DNA from: Calonectria ilicicola
Taxonomy: Eukaryota; Ascomycota; Sordariomycetes; Hypocreales; Nectriaceae
Direction of reading: 5' to 3'
Assembly (NCBI GenBank): GCA_020809705.1
Contig: CP085834.1
Span: 620,001 to 684,000 of the forward strand
DNA: 64,000 nt
Shown: in pieces, positions 32,833-42,691 of the stretch
How positions within the stretch are numbered: position 1 is the stretch's first letter
Layout: each line of letters begins with the position of its first letter
Notes under the pieces: generated by a model
Seen by the model: only the letters and a program-made list of their open reading frames with translations
The model's database searches: none
What the model was told of the DNA's origin: nothing
Made by a program: the position numbers and the translations under genes

Positions 32833-34665
32833 ATGGACACAAAAAGTGTGCCCAGTGAAATCATGGCCCAAGTGGTGGCACCTATGAGGATGGCCTTAGG
32901 TAATTCGAATTGCCTGAACATGACACGTTCGAGTATGTCTTTGGAAGAAAATTACAAGAATGACATCTTCCAGATTGAATCTAGTGCAAAGTCTTCAATT
33001 GACCAACTTCTCGTGCTTGTCCATGGGGACAGTAATGAAGGGATCCCTGGATGCTGGGCAAACATGATGCTGCCAAGCCTTGAAGCGTGGGTCAACATCT
33101 GGAATGAAGGTGGGCATTCTCAAGCTGCAAGGCCATTCGGAAGGTTATTTCTGACCAGCAATATAGTAATGGACTTCAGCGCCAAAATCGGTACCCAGCA
33201 ACGTAATTTAGACCCCGGTGATCTGCTCAAGATGCAGAATAGCCTCCTTGATTTGATGGCAAATGGCACAAAGCTGGGAGACAAAGCGACAAAGCAACTC
33301 GAGTCCATGGTAGCAAGCGCTGAGAAGTTTGGAAAGCACCTCGACGCGATGAATGTAAAGATCAGAGAGCTGAGAGACAGCTGGGTGATTTGTGCAAAAA
33401 GAGTTGCTGGAAATAACGACGTGGATGACAACGTCGCCTCGGAACAGTTCAGGAAGCTTAATAACTGGTCCAACTTCATGGAGCTGTGCTACAACACATA
33501 TTCACTTTATGGTTACGCAATTAAAAGCTACAATGACCTGGTCCGCCACTTCAAGATCCTCCCCGACATCATAACCAGGTCTCCAGCAGGATTCTTGGAT
33601 TTGTACGGCAGCCTACTTTCTGGAAAAAGAGCCGACATCGACGATAGTAAAGGGAACAGTGATACCAAGAACCAACTCTACAATTGGGTACAAGCGTTCA
33701 GGTTCCCGGATCAGGACTACAGAGAGCCGGTAAACCACGTCTTTTGTGGCGAGACGTACTATAACGCACGAAATTTTAAGGAGCCGACATTTGGTGATGA
33801 CCCAAAGCACTTGAACAAGGATTGGGCAAACTCAAAAGATTTTATGCTTGGCTTTGGCATCATGGGATTTGATTTCGGTGGATTTGGACGCCACGAATCT
33901 TTTAGAACGGGAGTCAAGTTGGGCACCAGAATGACCGGCACTTTGACATGGGAGCCGGACAACGAATGGTGTGCGTTGCAAAAGTCAACAATGTCTTGGA
34001 CCATAATCCCCCCGAAACTCCGCGAACACGTTCGGTTTAGTTTTACAGAACTCTTGAACGATGGCAAACAGTTGGTTATCCGCGGTCCCAACAACCACTC
34101 GATTTCTGCAACGAGTTCTGTCACGTATGATGGAACGACCTTTCAGTGGAACGTCAGCTTCCCGAAAGCATTCAATACGGATAGGAATATCGCAGTTCGG
34201 CTATGGATCTTGAACTTCAATTCGATTGCGAAAGACCAATACTCTCGCCTTGGTATTGAACCTAAGATATCTCAGAACAGTATCACGAAAGAAGGATTCG
34301 GCGTCCAAGTTGATGTTCCCACAGGATTCTATTTGTACAATATCCAAATTGGCTACCTTGCCTACGAACAGAATGTTGAGATTCCTGGTTTTTACGAAAG
34401 TCAAGGACACCTGCGCCCTTCTGTAAAAGGTGACTTGAGCCGCAAGGTGGGCGGCGTCTACCACGAATTCCCTCGGGATAAGTTTTCCAGACGTCCTGCT
34501 GTCATTTCCATGATTAATGGATTTTCTATGCTCGCGGGCTCAACTAGATATCAAGGCAATACTCTGATGGCCGCGAGTCGTGACGGTATCATCATCCAAG
34601 GACATTCATCCTCAGACATTACCCACCTTGGCTGGCAAACTATGGCGATTGCAAAAAATGATTAG
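32833..34665 (+). CDS. Unrecognised helical protein with H-type-lectin-like C-terminal modules
   Basis: Single exon. The first ATG in frame is at 32833 (context CAACATGG), giving 610 residues; the open frame extends upstream without an ATG. No signal peptide is apparent. Residues 1-260 are mostly long amphipathic helices (for example KATKQLESMVASAEKFGKHL). Around residue 345 is a Gly/Phe-rich patch (LGFGIMGFDFGGFGRHE). From about 370 the chain is beta-rich, with patterns such as NIAVRLWILNFNS, ITKEGFGVQVDVPTGF and the final RRPAVISMINGFSM ... GIIIQGHSSSDITHLGWQTMAI, which resemble H-type lectin repeats that bind sugars. A helical N-terminal half with a sugar-binding-like C-terminal half suggests a membrane-targeting or defence protein working with its divergent neighbour; this is inference. 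No homologous family is named with confidence. Confidence 0.72.
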   Translation: MDTKSVPSEIMAQVVAPMRMALGNSNCLNMTRSSMSLEENYKNDIFQIESSAKSSIDQLLVLVHGDSNEGIPGCWANMMLPSLEAWVNIWNEGGHSQAARPFGRLFLTSNIVMDFSAKIGTQQRNLDPGDLLKMQNSLLDLMANGTKLGDKATKQLESMVASAEKFGKHLDAMNVKIRELRDSWVICAKRVAGNNDVDDNVASEQFRKLNNWSNFMELCYNTYSLYGYAIKSYNDLVRHFKILPDIITRSPAGFLDLYGSLLSGKRADIDDSKGNSDTKNQLYNWVQAFRFPDQDYREPVNHVFCGETYYNARNFKEPTFGDDPKHLNKDWANSKDFMLGFGIMGFDFGGFGRHESFRTGVKLGTRMTGTLTWEPDNEWCALQKSTMSWTIIPPKLREHVRFSFTELLNDGKQLVIRGPNNHSISATSSVTYDGTTFQWNVSFPKAFNTDRNIAVRLWILNFNSIAKDQYSRLGIEPKISQNSITKEGFGVQVDVPTGFYLYNIQIGYLAYEQNVEIPGFYESQGHLRPSVKGDLSRKVGGVYHEFPRDKFSRRPAVISMINGFSMLAGSTRYQGNTLMAASRDGIIIQGHSSSDITHLGWQTMAIAKND

Positions 34666-35310
34666 TACCCGGCCCACGCTATCCCAACTCAGGATACCAA
34701 ACGTAACCATAGTACCTGTCTTCATAGCTGAGGTATGAGATAACAAATATAACTATATTTGCTACGACCTAATCTGCTGTCCCGTGGCTGACGAACGAAT
34801 CACCAATATATACGCTCTTGGAAGCTATTTTGGGCTTCAGTAATTGCCGCAATCCTTTACCCCGTGGTCTAGTGTTTACACATAAGAAACCTCGACCAGG
34901 GCGGGCGGGGCTGGTTAGATATGCCGCCCAGTACCGAATGGCTAACATAGTGGCCAGCCAACCCCCCAATTAGTTAGGCGTTATAGCTATCGGTGTAGGT
35001 AGACATCATTAGCTACGCTTTAGTTTATGCTTAAAGACTTGATGGACTTTCGCCACACATTTCAGCTCTTGCATGACATCTGGCTAGTGACCGACAACTT
35101 GGTATCTTATCTTTTTTCTTCATTCTTCTGGCCTTCAGGCATATGTGAAGGGTGCCGACTCTCGATAGACAAGTATTAACTTCAACAACTTCCGAGCATG
35201 CGTCTTTCCCTTTGTGCTGAACGAGTTTCTGAAGAGCCAAGGGCTAGTCTGCTGTTTGGTGCTGGTGGCTTGGGCCAGAACTTGGTGGGCTGTGACTAGC
35301 CGCCGCCATC
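34666..35310. other. Intergenic, nothing supported
   Basis: About 645 bp. If the next gene is a 5'-truncated relic, part of its lost coding sequence may once have been here, but no frame in this stretch looks coding. Confidence 0.35.
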
Positions 35311-35895
35311 ATGGGCCCGGTTCCAAATGCACTGCCCCCAAATTCACTGGATAGCGGTACGGTGAACAAGGTCCAATACTCGATTCTTCCCCAAATGGTG
35401 AAATCCATATCCGATCCTGCGCTCGTGGTTCAGGTATTCTTGATGACATTATGCTCAAGTTCCTATTACGATCGAATTATCATGTTTGACAAACTTGCGC
35501 CGTCATCACAGGTGACTTTATTGCAAGTCACTCGGCCACTAGGTTGGACCGCCTTTGCTATAGTGGCAAGCGTGGCCGTACTGCATCTTCTCCTAGTATT
35601 ACTTGCAGCGTTGGTATTTCGCCAGGCTGGAGACCTTGGTCAGATCCAAAACGCGTGGGCCTCGATCTCGCAGCTTCTTGGGCCAACTACAGACGATTGG
35701 ATCAAGAAGGCAGACAATGTTGATGATAAAATGGTCAGGTTGTGGTTGAAAGATCGCGGTGTGGACAAGACACTGGCTCAGGTTACGAGAGTTGAGAATC
35801 GCGTGCAGCTTATTGAAAATTCTGTATTCATTGGCCTAACAGCACCAAGCTATATCTTCATGACGATTGTGCAGAGCCTGGTACTGGATAACTAA
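35311..35895 (+). pseudogene. C-terminal fragment of a fungal integral membrane protein
   Basis: An open frame of 194 residues from an ATG at 35311. It holds one strong membrane helix (TAFAIVASVAVLHLLLVLLA, about residues 84-103) followed by a cytosolic tail with GDLGQIQNAWASISQLLG and a D-D-K-x-V-x-x-W-L-K-D-R-G stretch. As I recall, this tail type ends much larger fungal membrane proteins with a long glycosylated ectodomain (compare WGDLQDLIALAL at the end of the gene at 26864). The first 60 residues (DPALVVQVFLMTLCSSSYYD) look like the end of such an ectodomain. It therefore appears 5'-truncated, though expression as a small protein cannot be excluded. Confidence 0.5.
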
Positions 35896-36545
35896 TCATC
35901 TAATGAATTGAGAGAAAAGTAAGCGTCCCGCTAAACGGAACAGCTTCTGGTAGTAAAGTATCCAGGGCTTCATCTGCGCTGTCGCCAGCAAACATCAACT
36001 CAGAGCATAGATAAAAAAGGTTTTTTTTTTTTTTAAAAAAAAAAGAAAAGAAAAGAAAAAATTAACAAGGGCATAAACAATTCCAACTCCAGGCTATGCA
36101 TGCACAACATACGCCAGAGTCTAATTCGACTCCCGCGATTTGTCAAGGCGAATGAACCGGACACAAGTGAGAGGAAGAGCAGACTCTCAGGCAGCTCCAG
36201 CAAATGCATCCAATCAAAGAGAGGGACTGACAGGAACCCTGTCTTGAATCGCAAGCGCTAACAAAGTCTGTGCGTGAACTAGACCAGAAATGACCAAGCC
36301 TTCACAACCATTCCCCTTCCGTACTAACACATGAGGCTTGTCAAATGCAAAACCCCAAGAACATCTGGATCCTGATCAAAGGAATATGACCCGTCTAGAT
36401 ACAGATGAGGTTAGACTCAGACTGCCCAAGTAAAAAAAAAAAAAAAAGAACCTGTTCCCTGGCCCACCGAGGTGAAACCTTGCCACTCCGGAATTGATCT
36501 GAGGCCTACTTTTACTCGGTCTCAACCCGACATCACTATTCAAGT
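35896..36545. other. Intergenic with two A/T homopolymer tracts
   Basis: Contains T and A tracts at about 36021-36060 (an A-rich run with AAAAG units) and an A-tract near 36434-36448. Includes the promoter of the bZIP gene. Confidence 0.45.
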
Positions 36546-37402
36546 ATGCCAAGAAAGGTATGAATTCGACATCAAGCCCTCACAAATTCGGCACGCCACT
36601 CACATATTCATTACAGAACCGTACTCCAGCCTCACAGGCTCTCAATCGTGAAAACCAGCGGCGTTCCCGCGAGCGCCGTCGTGACTTCATCAATGACCTA
36701 CAACAGCGACTGCTCGTGTACGAACGCCAGGGTGCGCAAGCGACGTTTGAGATGCAGCAAGTTGCACGGGCTGTCGCTGCGGAGAACGACGCGTTAAGGG
36801 CCTTGATTGCTGCAAAGAATATTCCGAGGGAGGAGGTTGACGCTTATCTTGCTTCAAAGCATGCAGGAACCACTCAAAACACAGCTTTTCAGGCAAAAAG
36901 CGGCCTAGTTTCCTCGCATGGTTCCTCTAGGCATGTAGAAATTGAAGGTGCACCAAAAGAACAACCCAAACATTCGAAGCAACCATCTCCGCCGACGGTA
37001 CCGCTGTCGAGCCAATCACTGGGGATTCTACTGGTAGCCACTATAGCAAGTCAAAATGAGCTGCGCTGTTCACATTCGACCCTTCAGGAGTCCACAAGCG
37101 ATTATTTGGGAGAAGAGCGTCGATGGCAGGCAACATGCACCTACGCTGGCGAGTCAGACAATGACAGCAACTCCTTCTACGTGTTGTCGATGGATACCGC
37201 TTGTTATTGTCCGCCAGACCCGCCTCAGGAGCATCCATTGAAATCAAATGGCATGCCTTGCCTGGAGGCCGCAATCATTCTTTCTCAGATTAAAGGGCAC
37301 CACGACCCAGCGTTTGTCCAGGCTAAACTTGGTTGTGCAGAAGGGGTCGAATGTATTGTTCAGAACACTGATGTGCTTCAGCTTATGGATGAAATGACTT
37401 AA
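36546..37402 (+). CDS. bZIP transcription factor next to arsenic-resistance genes
   Basis: Proposed exons are 36546-36557 (only MPRK) and 36617-37402, giving 265 residues. The intron is GTATGA to TTACAG, and its acceptor falls exactly before NRTPASQAL. An ATG at 36560, inside that intron, would give an alternative N-terminus. The basic region NRENQRRSRERRR (about 14-26) has the invariant Asn and Arg spacing (N-x7-R), followed by a leucine-zipper-like helix to about residue 75. The C-terminal third is Cys-rich (SMDTACYCPPDPP, GMPCLEA, KLGCAEGVEC). Its position beside ACR3, ACR2 and ArsH suggests it controls them, as Yap8-type bZIPs do in yeast, possibly sensing As(III) through those cysteines; that role is inference. 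Confidence 0.85.
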
Positions 37403-37626
37403 TGGACCTCGTTTCTAGCGCAAAATCGCCTCTTGAATTGGGTTAATATAAATATGTGAATATTAGCTTGTTCATAATTACAAAATAAAAATTAATACTT
37501 ATTAACACAAATATCTAAGAGCTTCCATTGTTATCCTAGTAATACCTGTGTGTTTTGGCACTCTGTTTGGCTGACATCTCAGCCTCCAATCCACGTCTCA
37601 AACCGGTTTCTGCAACTCTATTGGGC

Positions 37627-38902
37627 TTAAACCTTCCAAGACCATCTGCTTGAGACCCATCGAAGCAAGTAGACAGGCCCTAGAAGGACTGGTACCTCAA
37701 TCAGCGGTCCCACAGTCGAAGCGAGAGCCTGGTCGCTATCAAGTCCAAATGTTGCGATGGCCACAGCAATCGCCAGTTCAAAATTATTACTAGCAGCAGT
37801 GAAGCTCTGAGTTGTTGATAGCTGGTATCCAAAACTACTTCGCCGTGCTACAAGCAACGTAGCGAAGAAAATGACTACAAAATAGACAATGAGAGGTGCA
37901 GCGACTCTGATAACAGAAATAACCTGATGTACTACCTGGTGGCCCTGTGACGCAAATAGTACCAGGATGGTATATAGTAGTCCAATAGGCGACCAGGGGG
38001 AGGCGAAGCGTAGAAACCCGTTTTCGTACCAAGCCATTCCGGCGACCGCACGCAAGGAGAACCGAGTAATAATGGCAGCACCTAGGGGAATTCCCAGGAA
38101 AACGGCGACGCTCGCAGCAACAACCGAATAAGACACGTCTGTTACTCCCCTTTCGTCGCTGATGATGCGGATAAAAAACACGGAGAGAGGGGCATAGAGG
38201 ACCATTTGAAGAATCGAGTTGATCACGACCAGGATCGCGCAGTATTCGGCGTCACCGCCAGCGAGGCCATTCCATATTAGAACCTCGAGGCAATAGTGAG
38301 CACCGCTTCTATTTGTGTACAGGTAGCGAAGGAAAATACTAACCATTGCAATGCATCTAGCAAGGCCTACGAGAATAAGACCGACGCGCAACTCGGGTTT
38401 GTCAGGAAGGGACGCCCATGCTAGGCCCAACTAATTCCGGCATCGTCAGCAACAAGCAGATCGCAACACGAGATGTATGGGCACGAGACCCACCATTAGA
38501 AAAGGTGCAATAATCCAGTTGATGAAGATGCTGAAGAATATTTGTTTCCAAATACCACGATGCGAAAGGATCTCATGCAGAGACTCGTATCGTACTTTGC
38601 ACAGTACAGGGTACATCATGACGAGCAAACCGATTGCTACGCGAAGATGAGTTAGTGTTTGCTAGTCTATTTCTGGCGAACACTGGCTTCATAACGATGG
38701 GGATAGAGACGCCGACGAACTTCCCCTTCTGTAGGGCCGGCCCCGTCTCAGGGACAAAGTTGCCTGGGATAACCCCAACGGCTATGGCTAAGAAAATCCA
38801 CAGGGCGAGAAGCCAGCCCAGAGATTTGAAGGCCGAAACATTCTGAGGCTGACTCTTTTCGGCAGCGACAACGTTTCCTTCCACGTCCCCTTCACTGGGC
38901 AA
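37627..38902 (-). pseudogene. ACR3: ACR3-type arsenite efflux transporter, 5' end apparently damaged
   Basis: Minus-strand coding blocks are about 38902-38696, 38636-38494, 38430-38344 and 38283-37627. Together they encode the ten-helix ACR3 permease (LGWLLALWIFLAIAVGVIPG, FINWIIAPFLM, GLILVGLARCIAMV, LIWNGLAGGDAEYC, NNFELAIAVAIATFG), including the conserved Cys and Glu that handle As(III). It would export arsenite across the plasma membrane. The last two introns splice cleanly (GTGGGT to ATTAG; GTTAGT to CTCGAG). The first does not: the only nearby donor, GTTATG after CCCATC, leaves phase 0, while the acceptor before CAATCGG needs phase 1, as if one base were lost. The frame upstream of LPSEGDVEGN reaches a TAA near 38960 without an ATG, so the start is also unplaced. 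Sequencing error or an unseen exon are alternatives. Confidence 0.82.
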
Positions 38903-39720
38903 GCCTACAATCTGGGCTGTAGAGTTATCGAAAAAGGTAGAATCTTTATTGCATAGCTGGGAGAATTAAGAGAGTTCGTTGCGAACAACTTCTTCAGTAG
39001 ACGCCATGGTTTTGGGAACGGCAACGTTGAGATTTGAGTTTCTAGGCATTGAAGAGGCCCATTTTCATGAGGTGCCTGTTGCTTTGAAAGGCCACACAGG
39101 CCCGGTTTATATGGGCCAACAGAGATTATGAGGCTGCAGGTTTGCCCTATAAAGATCCCTACAGAGACAAAATGATGGGCGAGACTGCCTTTGCGCATTA
39201 CAAAGGCTATGCTCCATCCAAGAGTGGTAAAGGGTGTGGCTAGCTCTCTGACCAATGAGACAAGGGGCATGACAGGTTCCCGCAAATTTCAATCATAAGC
39301 CCCCACCTTCACGGATTGCGGAGGTGAAAATGCGCCGTGAATTCGACATCCCACCTGTTAGTTAGGCCAAGGACTGGCCCCTAAACGCCCGAAAACAAAT
39401 GCAACTGGGTCTCTGTCATGCCCTGGATACCATTGGCCACCTGAGGTACCCACGCAGGAGCGCATGACGAGAGAATTTTGTCAATTCCTTCATGGGTGAT
39501 GAATAATGCGTTGGCTGGTGGCGTCTGTAATTTAGAGACCTCGATCAACCATGGTCTGGCGATGACAGGGTGCTCAAGCGTGGCATCGGCGCCCAGCCCT
39601 CTCACACAATCGCCCATAGAACAGGTTTGATTGCGAACATGTGAGATTATTCACTAGAATTTTATTGGGCTTTCTAAAGAAGTACAAAAGCTCCCCGCTG
39701 CATGGTAACTATCTGTTGAC
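38903..39720. promoter_or_regulatory. Region between ACR3 and ACR2 (divergent promoter)
   Basis: ACR3 and ACR2 are divergent across this interval, so it should carry sites for arsenic-responsive control. I could not point to a defined operator. A 78-codon minus-strand frame lies inside it (separate entry). Confidence 0.5.
39381..39617 (-). CDS. Short unrecognised reading frame between ACR3 and ACR2
   Basis: An ATG-initiated frame of 78 codons with natural-looking composition (ARPWLIEVSKLQTPPANAL, APAWVPQVANGIQGMTETQ) and no low-complexity sequence. No domain is recognised and no splice partner was found. It may be a real small gene, a remnant of a gene lost from the cluster, or chance. Confidence 0.25.
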   Translation of the reverse strand: MGDCVRGLGADATLEHPVIARPWLIEVSKLQTPPANALFITHEGIDKILSSCAPAWVPQVANGIQGMTETQLHLFSGV

Positions 39721-40403
39721 ATGCAAGCCTTCTCGGGAATGAGAACCCTTGTTCGCTCGCACAGCACGTCTGGTTTGCTTGCAGCTGTACCTTTGGCACG
39801 TATTGCAAAAACGATGACATTTACACAAGAGCACGGGAATACTACACCGTGGTACTCTGCGTATCCAGCTCCGAGGCAAATGTCTCCGGGAAGCCTGACG
39901 CGCGAGGAGGTCTTGAAGATGATCAAGGCACAGGACCTTGGTGCCGGGCAAGACTTTGTATTGGTTGATTTGCGGCGTAATGACCATGAGGTTCTGTTTA
40001 TCACTTGATGCCGCTTTAGAAGATTATGGCTGACTTGATCGATCAGGGAGGCACCATTCGTGGCTCTATTAACCTACCGGCGCAAAGCTTGTACCCAACT
40101 ATTCCAGCTCTCTACAATATGTTCAAAGCCGCAGGTTTGCGCAAGATTATTTGGTACTGCTGTAAGTGATGATATCTTCCCTACCGTGGCCAAGAGAAGG
40201 GGGTTCTGAATATATCGACAGCATCTTCACGTGGACGTGGCACCCGGGCAGCTGGTTGGTTTAGTGACTATATTGCCGATCACGGCAACGGCAAGATGCA
40301 GAGCTTGATCTTGTTCGAGGGGATCGAGGGCTGGGCGACGGCAGGGGGTGAATATGCCGAGTGGATGGATGAATACGACGCTACCGTTTGGGCAAGCAAA
40401 TAA
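39721..40403 (+). CDS. ACR2: Arsenate reductase of the ACR2/CDC25-rhodanese type, three exons
   Basis: Exons 39721-39990, 40047-40161 and 40222-40403 encode 188 residues with consistent phases (introns 56 and 60 nt). The rhodanese fold is visible: DFVLVDLRRNDHEGG-IRGSINLPAQSLYP, then the active-site loop IIWYC-SSSRGRG with the Cys-x5-Arg signature (Cys128 to Arg134) formed across the second splice junction, then SLILFEGIEGW and the final EYAEWMDEYD. The enzyme reduces arsenate to arsenite in the cytosol, using glutathione/glutaredoxin in yeast, so that ACR3 can expel it. The first 30 residues are basic and Ser-rich and could be a targeting extension; a second Met at residue 32 begins the conserved part. 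It lies 255 bp upstream of ArsH on the same strand. Confidence 0.92.
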
Positions 40404-40658
40404 TCATTAAGAGTGGAAATAACAAGTTCCTTTCAGCTTCGCTGGCGGCCAACTCCACCAATGACTTCATTCCCAAATTTATTGTGCAGAACGTTGGCCA
40501 GTTTTCAATGGGGCCCACTAGTTGTGGCTAAGCTCAGTATTATGGGCTAGGGTGCTCCAGCTGGCCCTGATTAGCTCTTAGGTGGCCAAGTGAGGTATAA
40601 AAGAGGCCGGCCTCCCTTCCCATCCTGGTCCTCCCTTACTCTCCCCAGGAATTGAGGT

Positions 40659-41833
40659 ATGTCAGCAAAATCAATCCTTAGACCTTTCCGTCCTCAGTCG
40701 GCTCTAGCTTTCCCGTATTGGGTTTTCCATCGACTCCAGATTCAACCTCGGTCCCTCCACACCTCAGGCACTATGAACGGTCACGGTGATCTCAACAATT
40801 CTCATGCCGCACGGTCGCGAGTAGACCTCGCCATAGACCTCGCATATAGTATCAGATCATTCGCTATCTCAAAAGAAGATGACGAACCGGATGTACGCGA
40901 GCGTTATCGTCCGTTTTTACTAGACGAGAGCAATAGAGATGCCGACTGGGTCGCGCAATTGGAATTGAGTACAGCCTTGAAAATGGTTGAATTTGAAATC
41001 ATCAATAGGGGGCAAGCCAGATTGCGGATTCTTGTTCTATACGGCAGTATGAGGAGTCGGTTAGTCTTCCACCCGCCTTGTTCACTCATCCCATCAAGCG
41101 ATTTTATTGTTCTATAGCCACATTTGACGGTGACCAAGGAAGTTACGCAGCCGTCCTGATATTCAACGTCAAACTCCTGTATCTCTGACACATGTTTTAG
41201 TTCGTACTCTCGTCTACTAGCATACGAATGTTCAAGAATCCTTTTTCGCCTCGGCTGCGACGTCCGCGTCTATGATCCCGCCGGTCTTCCACAAAAAGAC
41301 GATATACAGCACACTCACCACAAAGTGCAGGAGCTGCGGGAGCTTAGCAAGTGGAGCGACGGCCACGTCTGGGTTAGTCCAGAGCAGCACGGTAATCTAG
41401 TACGTTACTGCCAGTAGGATCATAAAGTCACCGGGGTGCTAATATCGTCTTTTAGACTGGCATCTTCAAGCAGCAGATCGACTGGATTCCACTGTCATCT
41501 GGCTCTGTTCGACCGACACAAGGTCGGACCCTGGCCATGGCCCAAGTCAGTGGTGGATCGCAGTCCTTCAATGCCGTCAACTCTTTGCGAATACTAGGCC
41601 GATGGATGCGTATGTTTACCATACCCAATCAGAGCTCGGTTCCAAAGGCATATACGCAGTTCACCTCAGAAACCGAAGGTAGCCGCATGATGCCTAGCTC
41701 CAACCGTGACCGCATCGTCGACTGTATGGAGGAGTTGGTGAAATATACTATTATAATGCGCCCCCATTTTGATTTATTTGGTGATCGCTTTAGTGAGCGC
41801 GAGGAAAGAAGAGCCAGGCTGGAAGCAGAATGA
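40659..41833 (+). CDS. arsH: ArsH-type NADPH-dependent FMN reductase, three exons
   Basis: Exons 40659-41059, 41201-41399 and 41456-41833 encode 325 residues. Intron 1 is long for this window (141 nt, GTTAGT to TTTTAG); intron 2 (56 nt) is GTACGT to TTTTAG. The flavodoxin-like FMN loop GSMRSRSYSRLLA is formed across the first junction. Next come [15 protein letters not shown], the family motif [18 protein letters not shown] formed across the second junction, QIDWIPL, then [20 protein letters not shown] and [14 protein letters not shown]. ArsH oxidises trivalent organoarsenicals and reduces quinones and metal ions, completing arsenic detoxification. The N-terminal 40 residues before MNGHGDLNN are basic and hydroxylated and may target mitochondria. 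Unlike ACR3, this gene looks intact. Confidence 0.93.
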
Positions 41834-42691
41834 GAATGAATTTAAGTTAGACCTGGCGGTTAATAAACTAGCGGTTTTTGGACAATAAATGGTAGCAAGT
41901 CCGACTTTAAAATTCTCTACATCTGTTTGGTCATACGACGTTGTGTGACCTGGTTCGTCTACGACTAGATATGGGTATGGCTATCTAGACTATGGGTGAG
42001 TTGTTCTGCTATTTTAACAACATGTTTCTTGGTTTGTTTGTTTCGTCAAGGCTGTTACGGTATTTATCGCATTAGGCTGGCTATGAGCCTCTGCTTCATT
42101 GAGAGTAGATCAATGGGTGATAACGATATTTATCAAGGCCTAAATTCACTGTTGTGTCTATAACATTATCTTCTGCGCTCATTTATTTCAAAGCACTCTC
42201 TGTTCAAGGAGCTGAGGGGGTTGAAACGCTTCTAGCCCACCAAGTGCCAGTCCCATCACGCAAGAGACCTTGACCAAAAGAACCCGACCAGAAGAACCTG
42301 GCCAGAAGGTCTTGGCCAAAAGAACCTGGCCAAAAAGGCCTCATCGGCTCAAGCTCAGCCAATGAGTCCCCATACTACTGCACTTTTACTTTAACTGAGC
42401 TACGGGGCTCCCTCCAATTGGACAATCTGAGCTTACGCGGATTTTAAAGGCGCTATCAGTAAGACAAGGCGTCCATTTCCACACAGCCAAAGTTGATTAT
42501 GACTAATCCGTGTGCACAAGGACATAAGTCTGCATCTGGGTGCTAGAACTATAAAGATCGTATTATTTCCTCGACACAGACAACATCTTTTATTTTAGGT
42601 CAACCTTCACTTATGCGTCCAGCATTGACACAATCTGCCTCATTATTGGTATCTTTTTTAATCAATTGGGCTGCTTCATATCTTCGAAATC
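41834..42691. other. Intergenic, containing a 14-bp tandem repeat
   Basis: Between ArsH and the Clr5-ankyrin gene. Apart from the tandem repeat at 42271-42340 there is no supported feature. Confidence 0.45.
42271..42340. repeat. Five tandem 14-bp units, TGGCCAAAAGAACC type
   Basis: Five consecutive units in strict 14-bp register: TGACCAAAAGAACC, CGACCAGAAGAACC, TGGCCAGAAGGTCT, TGGCCAAAAGAACC and TGGCCAAAAAGGCC. This is a minisatellite; no function is evident. Confidence 0.8.
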
